In this document: positions 46,707 to 58,209 of the stretch, one piece after another
Numbering within the stretch: the stretch's first letter is position 1
How the letters are laid out: every line of letters starts with the position of its first letter
NCBI GenBank assembly: GCA_029747585.1
Contig: JAPEVF010000211.1
Coordinates: 1 to 64,000 of the forward strand
DNA: 64,000 bases
Source of the DNA: Pleurotus djamor
Taxonomy: Eukaryota > Basidiomycota > Agaricomycetes > Agaricales > Pleurotaceae
Reading direction: 5' to 3'
The notes under the pieces: generated by a model
The model's input: only the letters and a program-made list of their open reading frames with translations
Told to the model about the DNA's origin: nothing
Databases searched by the model: none
Program-made: the position numbers and the translations under genes

Positions 46707-48759
46707 ATGTCCGCACCTGGCGCTTCATCCGCAGAGGCAGCCGCTGCCGCTGCCATGGCTGCTTCAATGTCCTTCGATAGCACACTTGGTTCGCTGCTTA
46801 TTGGTGGAATTTGTGCCATTGCGTGAGTTCCACTTTCTCGTGATTTCGATATCATGAAGATGGGTCTGTTGACGCGACACGATGCAGGCTATACGGCGTT
46901 ACAAACATGCAAACGTTTGCTTACTTCTCAAAGGGATCGAAGGACAGGCCAACCTTCAAGACGCTCGTGAGTGTGCTCAGTGTCGAGAGTGCTTCAATGG
47001 TTAAATCTGCTGTCTGTGAATTAGATTGCCTTCCTATGGTTCGCTTATCGCCCAACGATGTTCGCCGCCATGCTGATAGGTTGCTTCGTAGGGCCCTGGA
47101 CACTTTTGACTCGGTGCTGGACGGCCATATATTGTACTACTATCTGGTTACCAACTACGCAAACCCTCTGGCTGTCCTTGTCCCAATATGGAGTGTCATC
47201 GTAAGCCCCCTCGACCCTCCGCGACGCGCATCGTGTCATCTAAATTTTTCTTCGCCCTTCAGATCCACGTCGCCATTACAGTGAGTAGCTCGAATCCCCC
47301 ATCGGAATGAGAAAGACCTAAATCTATTTTTAGTCCATCAGCAATTTCATTATCCGGAGGTCAGTATCACTCGGAGTACCCCGTGTGGTCAAAATTGACA
47401 CCTTCATTCCCCTCCATGCAGCATGTTCGCCCGTCGTGTCTTCAGATGTAAGCAGAAATTTTAAGCTTCGCTTCGTGTGCCGTCTGACGCGTCCAACAGT
47501 AAGCGGCAACTGGTTCATAACCGGCTTCATTGTGAGTCTCTCCGCGCCTTTGGTGAGGATATTTTTGACTGACCGCTGTCGCATCGCCGATAGGTCGCTG
47601 TCTCCTTGACCGATCTGAGTAAGTAGCCTCGATTCCAAAGCTGCCCTTCTAGTCGCTGATTGTCGGTGTCACCGGCGTAAATAGTCTGCGGACTCGGTAA
47701 GCGTGTTCTAATATCCTTATTGTTGTCTCGCCCTGACCCAGCATTCTTTCAGTGATCACTGCTAAGGCATTCAAACTCAACTCATGGTTGGAACTCGGCG
47801 ATCTTTCGGTATGCCCTAGGTCCATAGCACGAGACAGCTGTGGCTAATGTGCATCGATTGTAGACTCTGTTCTACCTCAATTTCGCTGCAGGGACCGTCT
47901 CCGATGGTGGTGTCGCATTCGCGTTATGCTTCTACCTCTATAGGTCGCGAACCGGTTTCACAAAGTGCGCATTAATCATTTGCATGCCTACTAAACTCGC
48001 TGACGAATGTCTCAAAGGACGGATTCCCTCATCCGAGTGTTGATGCTCTACATCATCAACACTGGTTTCATCGTCTTCGTCGATGCTACCCTTGGTATGG
48101 TCACGGTGAGAGTCCTTGGCATTTCATGACCGAATGCTCGTTCTCATGTCACGTTAGTACATTGCCATGCCAGACAACTTTGTCTTCCTCGCGTTCTATC
48201 TCCTCCTCAGCAAACGTAAGTTCTCGCACCCCTGTATGTGGGTCAATCTATCGGACGCTTATTCCCCGCTTCGCTTCCCTAGTGTATCTCAACTCGTACC
48301 TTGCATCGTGAGTGCATTTCTCACTTCCCTATCCTCCCTTTAATTAACCTTCTCTCAGGCTCAATGCTCGTGAAAGTCTCCGGGATAAGGTCGATGAGAC
48401 CCCCGTGTCGATCCACCTGTCGAGGATTACGCACCAATCTAACCGATATGATCCTGAGCGATCTCTCCCTACGAGCGAGAAGGTGTGTACACTCATCTCG
48501 TATACATCTGCTTCCGTTTCACGATCCTACTCCATGATTTCCCAACCCCGCCCGTCCTTACGACCACACGCCACTCGTCTTCTCACCCATTTTCTTTTTC
48601 CCCTTTAATTTTTCTTCGCCATCTTACGGCTATGTTTCGCATTATCGCCGCCGTATTGCCCAATACTGATTTCTCTTGTCACAGCGTCTATCCAACGATC
48701 GCGTAGCCATCTCAGTGGAAACGATGATTGACCGTAAAGTCGATGAGCCAGGATACTAG
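46707..48759 (+). CDS. DUF6534-type multipass membrane protein
   Basis: Starts MSAPGASSAEAAAAAAMAAS, then STLGSLLIGGICAIA|LYGVTNMQTFAYFSKG, the opening of the DUF6534 fungal family. Signature segments follow: HILYYYLVTNYANPLAVL (family HTLYYYLVTNY), SGNWFITGFI, VITAKAFKLNSW, LFYLNFAAGTVSDGGVAFALCFYLYRSRTGF, SLIRVLMLYIINTGFIVFVDATLG, FVFLAFYLLLSKLYLNSYLASLNAR. The tail ends RVAISVETMIDRKVDEPGY with stop at 48757-48759, typical for the family. At least ten exons with small introns. The function of the family is unknown; seven helices and strong expansion in mushrooms suggest sensing. The gene looks intact. Confidence 0.8.
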
Positions 48760-49332
48760 GCACCCCGTTGAGCAGTGAGTTCATCTATCTGTCTCCTGTT
48801 ATCCTTACATCTGAGATTCATCTTTAAGTGCTATTTATTTGAGTATATATAGCCCACCCTCCCATCTTCCTCCGATCCGCTTATGTACATACATCCACCC
48901 ACCCTCTCACGTATCCCCAAAAACCTTCGGCCTCGTCGCTACGCATCACTCGCATCCATTCGTTACAGGTTTCCTTGGACTCCATCTCTCCCCATTCATC
49001 TCATATAGACACATGTTGCTACTCATCCCAAGCAACTTGGGTATGGCGACAGCAACTTCTCTACGGTACCCCACCCACCTTATGCACAAACTCCGGTTTC
49101 CCTTGTCTTTTGCTTGGCTTTTTTGCTTTGGTCTCTCCACTCGTGTACGCTACTCAGGCTGTCAGAAGNAAAAAAATCCAATGTGCTTTGAAACGAATAC
49201 GACCCACACATCCATAACATCCTCGCGTGGTTTCGTGATATATACCCACTTACTAGTGATCCTGCTCATTTGTGCCAGCGAGCTGTCGAGCAGTTGTGAA
49301 AGCTTGCATGAGTTGATCATGAGGCTGTCCAA
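48760..49332. other. Intergenic, no gene seen
   Basis: C/T-rich leader-like sequence in the left half (TATATATAGCCC near 48842), one N near 49170, no coding model. Confidence 0.4.
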
Positions 49333-51169
49333 ATGGGGGCGGCGCAGAGGAGACAGCTCCGCAAAACATTTTCTGTGATCCCATGCCTTTCGGATAAATT
49401 CCTATTTATCTCAGCTACTATATTTGTATCGTACTCTCTCTCATCAGTGCTTGCCTTCACACCCTCATCACGACCCTCCATGATACCCAGAGGCTTGCCA
49501 TCTTTCCTTGTTTTTATCATCGTCGAGCTCGGTTTCTCTGCCCTTATCGCACACGGAATCCCCATCAGCGTAGGATTATCAACTAGGTCTGAAACGAGGC
49601 GTGGGTGTAAAATTTCATGGGGCGAGCCTCTTCCTCGTAATAATAAGCATGCGGTTGGCTGGAAGGGATGGACAAGGGCCAGCAAAGAAGAGATTGATAG
49701 TGGAAGAGGTGTCCTGGTGGATTTGTGCCCGCTCATTGGACGAGGTGCACCGACAAAAGTGGTAGATCGAATCGTTCAGGCTGGTCTAGACGGTTTCGCT
49801 GGTGACGATGAGGAGCAGGGCACGGTACCGGAGAATATTCGATATATCTTCGATTTCGGACGTTCTCCTGAAGAGAGAGCACTCCAATTTGTAGAAGTGA
49901 GTTGCTATGTGTCCTGCTGTCCGTTTTTGACGAATCGGTTTATGTTATTCTTGCTGGATATCAGAAATGCGCTCAGCCAACGTGGACTTGCTTGACAGCA
50001 GGTGAGGGCAATATCAATGATCCCGAAGATTTGTTTTGTTTATCTAGCCGAATTACAGGTGGTGATAATCATGAAGCAGCCCTTGACCAACCTCAGCGCG
50101 GTACCGATATCGGTGGGTCCCTTTCTCAACCCGACAGTTACCATCATGGCACATCAACTCTGCATTTCAAAAGCCTGTTGAAAACTTCGCTTACGACCGT
50201 CCCTTTTCTACTTAGAATCCTTCCCCTTCCTTTGGACTGCATCAACAGACGAAGCCTCGAGTTCACGCACCGTATTCAAGGTGCATTTCAAATGTAACCC
50301 CAGGCTGACACAGGTAATGTCGCTCCGTTCCTTAATTTGTCCCCGCCCTGCTTGCTTTGGTCGGACCGATCATCTTGCTTACCCATGTTTTTCTTCTGTA
50401 GACATCGACGTCGCCCTCGTTTCTGACGGAAGAGCGCCAGGGGGACACTCTGATCCATAGTTTCCTTTGGGAGAGTCAGCATGCCTGTCCCCGTGCGGCC
50501 ACAGAGTCTCTCGTTCATGCCATGGACGATGGCAATACCGAAGGGGACTCTGAAGGCGGTCCGGAGGGAGAACTGGTTTCTCCAAAGCAACCGTCGCGGC
50601 ATCATATTGTCCAAGTCCTCCTTTTCATCGGGTGAGCTCTTTCCTTTTGACGGGACACATCTCCTCTAGATTAATGATGTCCTCTTAGCCTGACCATCAC
50701 TGCGTTGTGCCTCTTGATCATATATCGACCGTCCATCCTCCCTGCACCCCTCCGTCCCTTGTTGTTCATCCCCATCGCAAATTCTCCTCTCAAACGATTC
50801 AAGATCAAAGCTAGGCGCTCACCGCCTATTCCTCATGCCGGAACGCCTACGGTCGGGAGCCAAGGGTTCCGCGTAGGAGAAGATCGCCTTGTTAGGTGGG
50901 CTCAGGAAGACATGACCTTGGAAGGGGATGGTGAGGTGGATACGATGGTCAATGGCTCGCTCGAAGATGACAACGATGATAGACTGGAACGGAGCGGGGA
51001 TGGTGAAGACTATTCTTATGGTTATGGGTATGGGGCTGCTGGTGTGGGTAGCATGGGTGCGGAATATATTCCGCTGAAGCCTAGTCCGTTCGTTGGTATT
51101 GCTCACGGCAAGTCGCACCCGTGGGGTGGACGTGGGTATGGGAGTGTCGTTATAGGGAACCCTCGTTAA
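49333..51169 (+). CDS. Predicted membrane protein of unknown function
   Basis: The ATG at 49333 gives MGAAQRRQLRKTF, then two hydrophobic helices (FLFISATIFVSYSLSSVLAF and FLVFIIVELGFSALIAHGI). A soluble part follows (ALQFVE|KCAQPTWTCLTAGEG ... SSRITGGDNHEAALDQPQ), then a Ser/Glu-rich stretch and a late helix pair (QVLLFIG|LTITALCLLIIYRP, LLFIPIAN). The C-terminus is acidic and glycine-rich (GYGYGAAGVGS, HPWGGRGYG). Six exons can be joined with all phases agreeing, which supports a real gene. I do not recognise the family. An N-in or N-out topology cannot be told. Confidence 0.6.
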
Positions 51170-51367
51170 ATGGAGCTGAAGTGCTTACTATTACTAATGC
51201 CGTCACGACTTTTTTCGTTATCTTTTCGAACTTGTGATATTACCATACCTATGCTGTTGTTGGACATACACTCTTTCATAGCTCAGCCTGTACTTTAGAT
51301 TTCGTTCTGGATGTATACCAATGGATAGCCCCTGTATTTACTCTATATCCGTCGGTGACAAGAGCCT

Positions 51368-52083
51368 CTACGCGGACAATTCGTACGCAAATGCAACTGC
51401 TAGCTTGGCGAATTGGCGAGAATGCTCCCATGAGAAACCAGGTGCGTTTGGCGTGTCGTTGACGGTGTGGAAGAGCGGGTTTCGCCCCTTCGAACGGCAT
51501 GGATGTTGGAAACCCCTGACGGTACCAGGAGGCATGATCAGAGCAAGGATATCCGCACTTGACACAGCAGAGTTAGCCTAAATCCACGCGGTGATAATTT
51601 GAAGAGCAGGGTACTCACGGCCAATAATAGTCACGGTTTAGTCACCGGTCCTTTGGGGTCTTTGTGTCCTTTGAATCTGACGATCGTGGACTTCTGAGGG
51701 AACGCGGGATGGCTTGTGTAGTGAAGTCCTGGCGCCCTGATGCTATCTAATCAGTGACAGTTAGGTCCCTACAGATGTGGTAACAACGCGAAGAACGGAA
51801 GAACGTACTGGTGTGACATATTTGAAGAGCCATTCACTGGCGGCCGCACTTGTAGAGGACTTGTTATACCTAGTGTGGAAGTCAGACAGTTTGCTGAGAT
51901 CTGCCTTCATCACATCGATAGAAAGCGTCTGAATGATATCTTGAACTACTTGTACGTGGGTCGGTGGGTCATCTAAGATGCAAAGTTAGCCGACAATTGA
52001 GGTGAAGACTCGGCTACCGACCTCGGAGGTAGCAGCAGCGATAACACTGAGGAGAGCGATGGCGCGAAGGCGGATATCTTCAT
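51368..52083 (-). pseudogene. M28 aminopeptidase pseudogene lacking its catalytic core
   Basis: Minus strand from ATG 52083 (MKISAF...). Homologous pieces to genes A and B appear in order: QTLSIDVMKADLSKLSDFHTRY, ASEWLFKYVTP, HPAFPQKSTIVRFKGH, then VTIIG, and directly CGYPCSDHASWYRQGFP and FHTVNDTPNAPGFSWEHS. The part that should follow VTIIG, holding the SH.DS, DDDGSG, EE and DM.A motifs, is gone; about 110 codons are missing. Frameshifts occur before VTIIG and after MPFEGA. No active enzyme can be made. It sits at the end of the segmental duplicate next to the F-box-type gene. Confidence 0.85.
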
Positions 52084-54540
52084 CTTTAAGAAAGAATATG
52101 ATAAGTAGCTGTGAAGAAGGGCCAGCACGAAGTGAGCCTGAGAGGGTGACCTTTAAAGCGGCCTACCATGTAGTGAAAGGCTTGGAAAGTGTAGTCTTCC
52201 CCATGGTGTGTGCATATCAATGGTACCACATCCAGAAAAAAAATCGATACGCAATTCCACACCAGATCGGTAGATCATGGATGGTCGGACTAGTGGTTAA
52301 TGGCCAACGCGGCCCAGGGGTCGTGTGGGGACTCCGGGTGCTCAAGCAGGAGTCAGGATAGTCATGCTAGCCTAGCACATAGATAATATATCAATCGATA
52401 AAGCTTGATACCGTTCATTCATCTGGCCATGGGCATTCAAGCTTTCAGAAATAACCTCGGATAAGCAATGAATTCACGCACTGTCACTCCAGCGACCCGT
52501 TCTCCGTCTGTCCACACTGCCCCATAGTTGAATGTTTGTTCGCTTTCATACAGAATGTACGGCAATTCATCCTCAAGAGAGGATAAAAAGGGAAGGTTCT
52601 CGGATATTTCTTGAGCGGTCTTCTTCCATAAAAGACGGGGTTTCTGTGACGAAGTGGAAGTAGTTTCTCGAAAGGAGTAGCTACGTTCGTCCTCCATATC
52701 AATATCAGAGAGCTCATCGGCCCACTTATGTATGTGAAATGGATTAAAGTCGTATACGATGAACTTGGAGCCCTCTTCTGGCGCATTCTCTCGGATCGCG
52801 ACCAGTCTTTGGCCTCCGTGTCTCATCGGAGAATCTGTGGCGAATTCGTTTGCCGGAATCCAGCGCGCAGCGTGTGCACTCCATTCCTTATACTCCAATT
52901 GCGGTGGTTCATCCGTCGGCGGCAACTTATAGAGACGCTCTGCGGTCTCAAGAAGCTTCCGACGGCTCGCAACGAAGTATGCTTTGTCCAGGCCCAGAAA
53001 TACAAGGATAGTCATAATGGCGTCTTCTGGGTTGTAGCGAACGGCGGGGTAGAACGGCGCGGTGGGGGAATGCTTGGAATACAAGCATGGTTCATCTTGT
53101 ATATCGCACATGTCATAGAGGAAGCCAAATTGGAGCGGTGGGAAGAGGAGCGACCCAATATACCGTGGATTTGGAAGAAGGTGCCATAGATTCAACGAAG
53201 GTGTCCCGGAGGTATCTGTGATAACAACCATACTTTCGGACAAGAATGCGACCCCTCTGTAGACGCTACATGATGTAGCTGTGTGGTCCTGTTGGGGATA
53301 TCACCATTAGCCGATTAAATCGTCACCTTCAAATATCTGTCTGACCAATATTAATTCTCCAGTCACCCAATTGAAGACGAGGAAGCAGTCATGGTCGTCA
53401 CTAAGCCCAAGGGACGAGACGACTACAGTAATATGGTCTCCGAGAATCTTGCTCCGTACTTCATGAACGTTTGATGAGGATAATTGGGNCCCCGTTAAAG
53501 GAGAACGCGATGCGAAGGGATGCGGTAGGCCGGTCGTCGCTTGGACGAGGTGTATCTCGATGATCACTTGATCCAAGTCGTTCGGTAGAGGGTTTCTGCA
53601 TCTACTCCATCAGGGTCACGAAGAGAGTTGGGGAAGAGAGCCTACCGCGTGACGGCACCTATTAAGTCGTTTTCGTAGAGAGAGATAGCTGTAGAGCAGA
53701 TCGTCCCGCCAATGTCCAACCGTTTCCACGTCCACCTTGTGTGGCCAAAACCAAGACCAGGAAGCAATGCATAATTCACCGCAGTAGTAGATCCATCCCC
53801 AAAATAGGAAGCTTCGCCTATTTCAAGGACACCACCACTGAGTCCATGAAATTCACTGGTTCCTTGGGATACATCAATCTTCTCCCAGGAAGTAAGGGAG
53901 AGCGAGCGCCAAGCCTCTTCCAAGCGCCGCAGGAGGTCCAGTCTCTCTGGCAATGAGGTCCTAGTGAGTGCGTCTACGTTCCCTGGGACGAGGTCGTAAG
54001 TGATCTCTTTGGCACCAGCAAGGTAAGCTTCAACGGCGTATTGGATGGTGACATCTGACGATAGCTCATAGAACTGCCGGCATGTGGAGATCAGCGCGAG
54101 AAGGTCGGGAATCTGAGCTCTTCGCAAGATATGTTTGAGGACATCCCATGGAATACCCTGTATATGAGATTCTTTTGAGCTACTTATCAGATCGACGGCG
54201 TATCTTCTAAGCAGCACGACTTGGTACATTACAGACCTTGGCGTGAAGTCGCGTCGTCATTCTCAGCGATGCTCAGACTTGACATACTCGTCCCCGGTAA
54301 TTTGGTGCAAGTGTGATTGAGGTGCAAGCGATCTCGGCGCTCCAACAATGTTCGTGCCCCAAAAGGGAATAGGGGATACCATCAGTCTCCTGATTCCAAA
54401 AGGAGGACAGGGGAATTACTTCGTCCTCATGAGCACGTCGCTAACCACCATCCAGGCTGCCACCAAGCCTCGAGCGAGTGCCATACGTCTGAGAACTGAT
54501 TTTCGTTTGTGCGCGAGGCGGAAGATACCACGTCGGATAC
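52025..54540 (-). repeat. Segmental duplicate, copy 2 (partner at 23604-25985)
   Basis: The less damaged partner of the 23.6-26.0 kb copy, inverted relative to it. It extends from about 54540 (ATACGAATTTTCGC edge, shared GGAAGATACCACG... region) through the F-box-type gene to the first M28 codons; beyond that only this copy continues into the M28 pseudogene. The original locus is therefore more likely here. Confidence 0.75.
52437..54229 (-). CDS. F-box-type protein, intact copy of the duplicate pair
   Basis: Exons 54229-53646, 53601-53346 and 53288-52437 join in frame for 563 aa. IPWDVLKHILRRAQIPDLLALISTCRQFYELSSD is an F-box-like helix set, preceded by a possible non-native leader (MYQVVLLRRYAVDL); the true start could instead use an upstream exon, because indels between the copies in this leader are not multiples of three. 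The C-terminal two thirds contain beta-rich repeated segments (ASYFGDGSTTAVNYALLPG, HLVQATTGLPHPF, VFNWVTGELIL, CSVYRGVAFLSESMVVITD) like those of agaric F-box proteins with a WD-like scaffold. One N at 53489 does not shift the frame. It is a candidate SCF adaptor. Its damaged duplicate is at 23810. Confidence 0.65.
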
Positions 54541-54731
54541 GAATTTTCGCTGAGGGAAAAGGTGGCCCGAAGTGGTCTGTGGATTATTAGGTTTGATATT
54601 TCAATCATAGAGTATATACATAATATCATCACGCGATGCAGGACGCGGTGTATAAGCCAGTACGAAGGTGAAGAGGGGATGTGATAAGTGCAAAAGCGGA
54701 GGAATACAAAAGATTATAGACCGGGAATGAA

Positions 54732-57519
54732 CTATACAGTAGTCGCTGACATGATGGAGTCGATAGAACCCGTAGACGAGGAAAACGAGTTCAGGTCACA
54801 ATCAATCTGCATGATGCAAAGATCAGGGTAGTTCAGAGTAACTCGAAAGAAAGAGCTGACCTCGAGAGCATCAAAGATATTCTTGACTGTCCGTTTGCAA
54901 GAAAGAATCAGTCTATATCCATTCGAGTCCATGTTGATAGCCATCTTATCCAAGGAGAACTTGTGGATCACATCTCGAACTGAAGACAGCTCCCTATAAA
55001 TTTAGAGACAGCGTGTCGTCATGGTTTATGAGAGTGCAAAGTCAGAGAGTAGGGTAGGCGTACTCTTTCATATGCTTGAGTATGATGAGAAGGTCAAGAT
55101 CTAGTTTCCTGTGCACATTGTACTTCTCCACGATGGCTGGGAGTAACGTGATAAGATCGTTGAGAAGTTTGACGACAATGTTAGAGGATATGTGGGAGGT
55201 CTATACAGAAGGTTTGAGTTTTGTTTCGGAGGGATAATCAAGGAGATACTGAACCTTGAAAGAACTAAGTATCTCGGGGACGATCTCAAAACAAGCACGA
55301 AGGTCGGGCAGAGCGGCTGGTACTTCATCAGAAGAAGCAGCTTGAAAGCGGTCTTCAGCAATGGTGATTGCCCTAGCTTTTTGCTCGGGTAGCAGCCTCG
55401 TGTCCCTGGTGTGAGGAGCCGATCTCCCCCGGTGTCGATAGACACGTTCCCCAACCTTTCGCTTGATCATGTTTGTGAATCGTCGAGCCGGTGATGGATA
55501 TGTACGAAGCTTTTCGCGTTGTTGAAGGACGGTGACTCTCTGAGCTTCGAGTTTGAGCTTCTCCGTCTTCAGAGCGAGGGAGGTCTGTGAGTCGGCGGCG
55601 GCTTGACTGGGAGATATGTCGCGGAAAGGTGAACCCCGAGTATTTCGTAGCCTCAGGCTTTCTTCTAGTCTCTGAATTATCTCCCCGAGTTCCTTCAGAA
55701 AGCCCTCCAACCAGCCGAAAAGCGTTTTACCAGCCTTTGTCTCAAACAGAGATTTCCCTTGGTCAACCATCTCCTTGGGGAGTTGAAGAGGTTCAGGTTG
55801 TGTTAGCCCGATGCCTATTCCATCGATTATCTTCCATATCATCTTGGAGGTCAAGTCAAAATCGTGGACACGCGATCCATGACCAATCATCTCGCGCCAG
55901 TAGACATCTTGAAGTTCCCTCAGACGTTGATTCTTGACAGAAAGCTCCAAGTCATCGCCCATTGTCGTCACTAACACAACATTCTTGAGGGCGTTAGAAC
56001 CACAGAGATGGTTGAAGACGTTGAGGTTGCGAAGGGGCGCTCCGGCGAACCTATTATCGGACAGTCGATGGAGGTAAAGAATGCCAGAGATCAAGATTCG
56101 GCGCTGGTAGCTGAGAAAAGATGTGTATGTGTGAGGTGACGAATGCCTGATAGAATAGGCTTACGTTGAGTTGAGCCAGTCTGCAATGGACTGAAGGATG
56201 TCCGCATCACTTCGGTAGGTATCGTCGAATCCAGGGGTGTCAACGAGGACGATGTCTTGTTCGCCGTTGTACGGGTTGCTACACCTGTAGGCTTGAATAT
56301 CGTGTGTGCATGAATCAAGTTGGTCGGAGACTTTCGCTCCCATCCTCCCAAGAGCAGTATTGATCAACTAGGAGAACGAATGTCAGCTTCTTGTGCATAG
56401 GAGCATCCAATAGCTCACTGTGCTCTTTCCAGCGCCGGTGGGACCCATCACACTGCATAACATATTAGTTCATACTGATCGCCGACTACGCAATGAAACA
56501 TACACAATGATCTTGTCCGTGGTAAGTAAGTTCATGCTGTTCAACGACGAGGATGAACGGTTATGGTAAAGCTGGGCTTGATAAAGAGGTGACCTCAATG
56601 AAGGGGGATACATGACATCGGGCGTGTCGCAGATGACGCCTGGTGACAGGATCGTTCCCTAGAAGTTAGTACAGGTCAAAAGTGTGTCCACGATCGAGAC
56701 AAGCATTGGAATACCTTGGACCAAGGTTCAGCCAGCGGGGAGGATACGCGTGGGACGCTCCTGCGGCTATTGAAGAGGGAGGATTGGGGACTCGAACGTT
56801 GTTTTGGTGAAAATCCAAGCTTCATGGTTGTGTCCAACGATAAAGGCCTAGCTCTGGATGTCATTTCAGTCCTAGACCTGATCAAAAGAGGGGCTTACCC
56901 TTTGACCACGAGCTTCGAACTGTTGTAGCAAACTTGGTTGAGGTCGAAGGCAAGACCACCCAACATCTCAATGACAATGTCCAATTGCCCACTCTGTGCA
57001 TATACTTTGCGCCACAACTTCCTGATAGGCGTGTACCGCAGCGAGACCTGGTAAAGCCGCAGGCTGTCCAGCGTGCGCTGGAGCTTGACGGAGGCACCGT
57101 CTAAGAGTGCCCAATGTGTTCTTGGTCGAATGGGTGTAGGGGATATGGGTGTACCATTAAGATCGTTGTCGAGGTAGGCAAGCAAATCCCCGAGAGATTG
57201 CATGATCCGCCGAAGTTTACGAGAGCAAACGAGGTTGTGAGGTTGCCTCGGGTCGAGTAACAGGCGCTTGATCTCGTACAGAAGTAATACAGATGAGCCA
57301 GTTGCACTACGAGAGGCATCGTTGGGGCGCGAGGGCAGCGGTGGTCGGGTTGATTCAAGATGCAAGGGAGGCGCCCTGGGTGCTGATCAAGGATGAAAGA
57401 CGTTCGTCAGATGAGAATACGGCCCGGTTGGAAGCTAAATCGCGCTTACATCCAAGTTTTATAACTCCTTCATACCGAGGGTTGACCACTTCGTGAGGCT
57501 GAGATGCACTGAAGGACAT
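54732..57519 (-). CDS. AIG1-like P-loop GTPase with helical flanking domains, gene A
   Basis: The first exon is 57519-57476 (MSFSASQPHEVVNP) and the stop is at 54732-54734. Order of parts: an N-terminal helical domain (LLYEIKRLLLDPRQPHNLV, MQSLGDLLAYLDNDL); a short linker; the G domain with DKIIVVMGPTGAGKST (P-loop), a switch region CTHDIQAYRC and VLVDTPGFDD (DTPG); LKNVVLVTTMGDD where other GTPases have N/TKxD; a long helical part with EESLRLRNTRG and a basic, Arg-rich segment (RRFTNMIKRKVGERVYRHR); then a C-terminal helical domain (NIVVKLLNDLITLLPAIVEK, MKEELSSVRDVIHKF) and a Ser-rich end. It fits the GIMAP/AIG1-type family common in mushrooms. Cellular role unknown. A paralogue lies just upstream. 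Confidence 0.78.
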
Positions 57520-58209
57520 GATGGATATAGATGGGGGTGATGTTGGGTCTCTGACGTGCTGCTCTTATAAAGACGGCAGGCAAGGGCATGTTCCACGGGT
57601 GAAAGGCTGATGCGGAGAAATTACAGCAGCAGGTGCTTGTATTGTCAGCAGTCGATCGGCTCGATTCTATTCGCAAGGTATCAGGAAGGACACACCGGGA
57701 AATGGGATAGGAATGCTGTCGGTTTTTTGATGGCGAAACTGGGATGGCAAGGTGGACGACTGGATTGCGGGAGGGAGATAGTCAACTGGGCGCTAGATGG
57801 AATGCATGGTCAACATGAGGCGGTTGTCACCAGCCAACGGATCGGGGCGGATTGAAGCAAGGCGCATGGGCAACAGGAAAGTGCTAGAGAACGCACATTT
57901 GAGGGATTTACATGGGTTATGATATCATACAAAGATAAGGACGACAAGAATACTCCATAATTTGATGTCTTGAACAAAGCAAAGACCCAGAAGGTACAAC
58001 AGGAAAGGTGTCCATGGAGGCACGAAGTCCGGTCATTGGGGTTTCAAGGCAAGAAGATCTTCCTGGTTATCACAGATTAGCACAAGCACGGATGGTCGTG
58101 TGGGTAGACGTGCGCACGCCTAGGATGACACAGGCGAGACCCACTGTCACTCTACATGAAGCCAATGCCGAGTAATCATTGATTGAGACTTGAGAATTGG
58201 CGCCGGAGA
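57520..58209. promoter_or_regulatory. Spacer between the two GTPase genes
   Basis: 690 bp between the stop of gene B and the start of gene A, both on the minus strand, so it holds the gene A promoter. A minus-strand TATAAGAG near 57563 lies about 45 bp before the ATG. No coding recognised. Confidence 0.45.

Noticed and set aside
49333..49995. Two separate genes in 49.3-51.2 kb
   Set aside because: Exons join with matching phases into one membrane protein, so a single gene is simpler.
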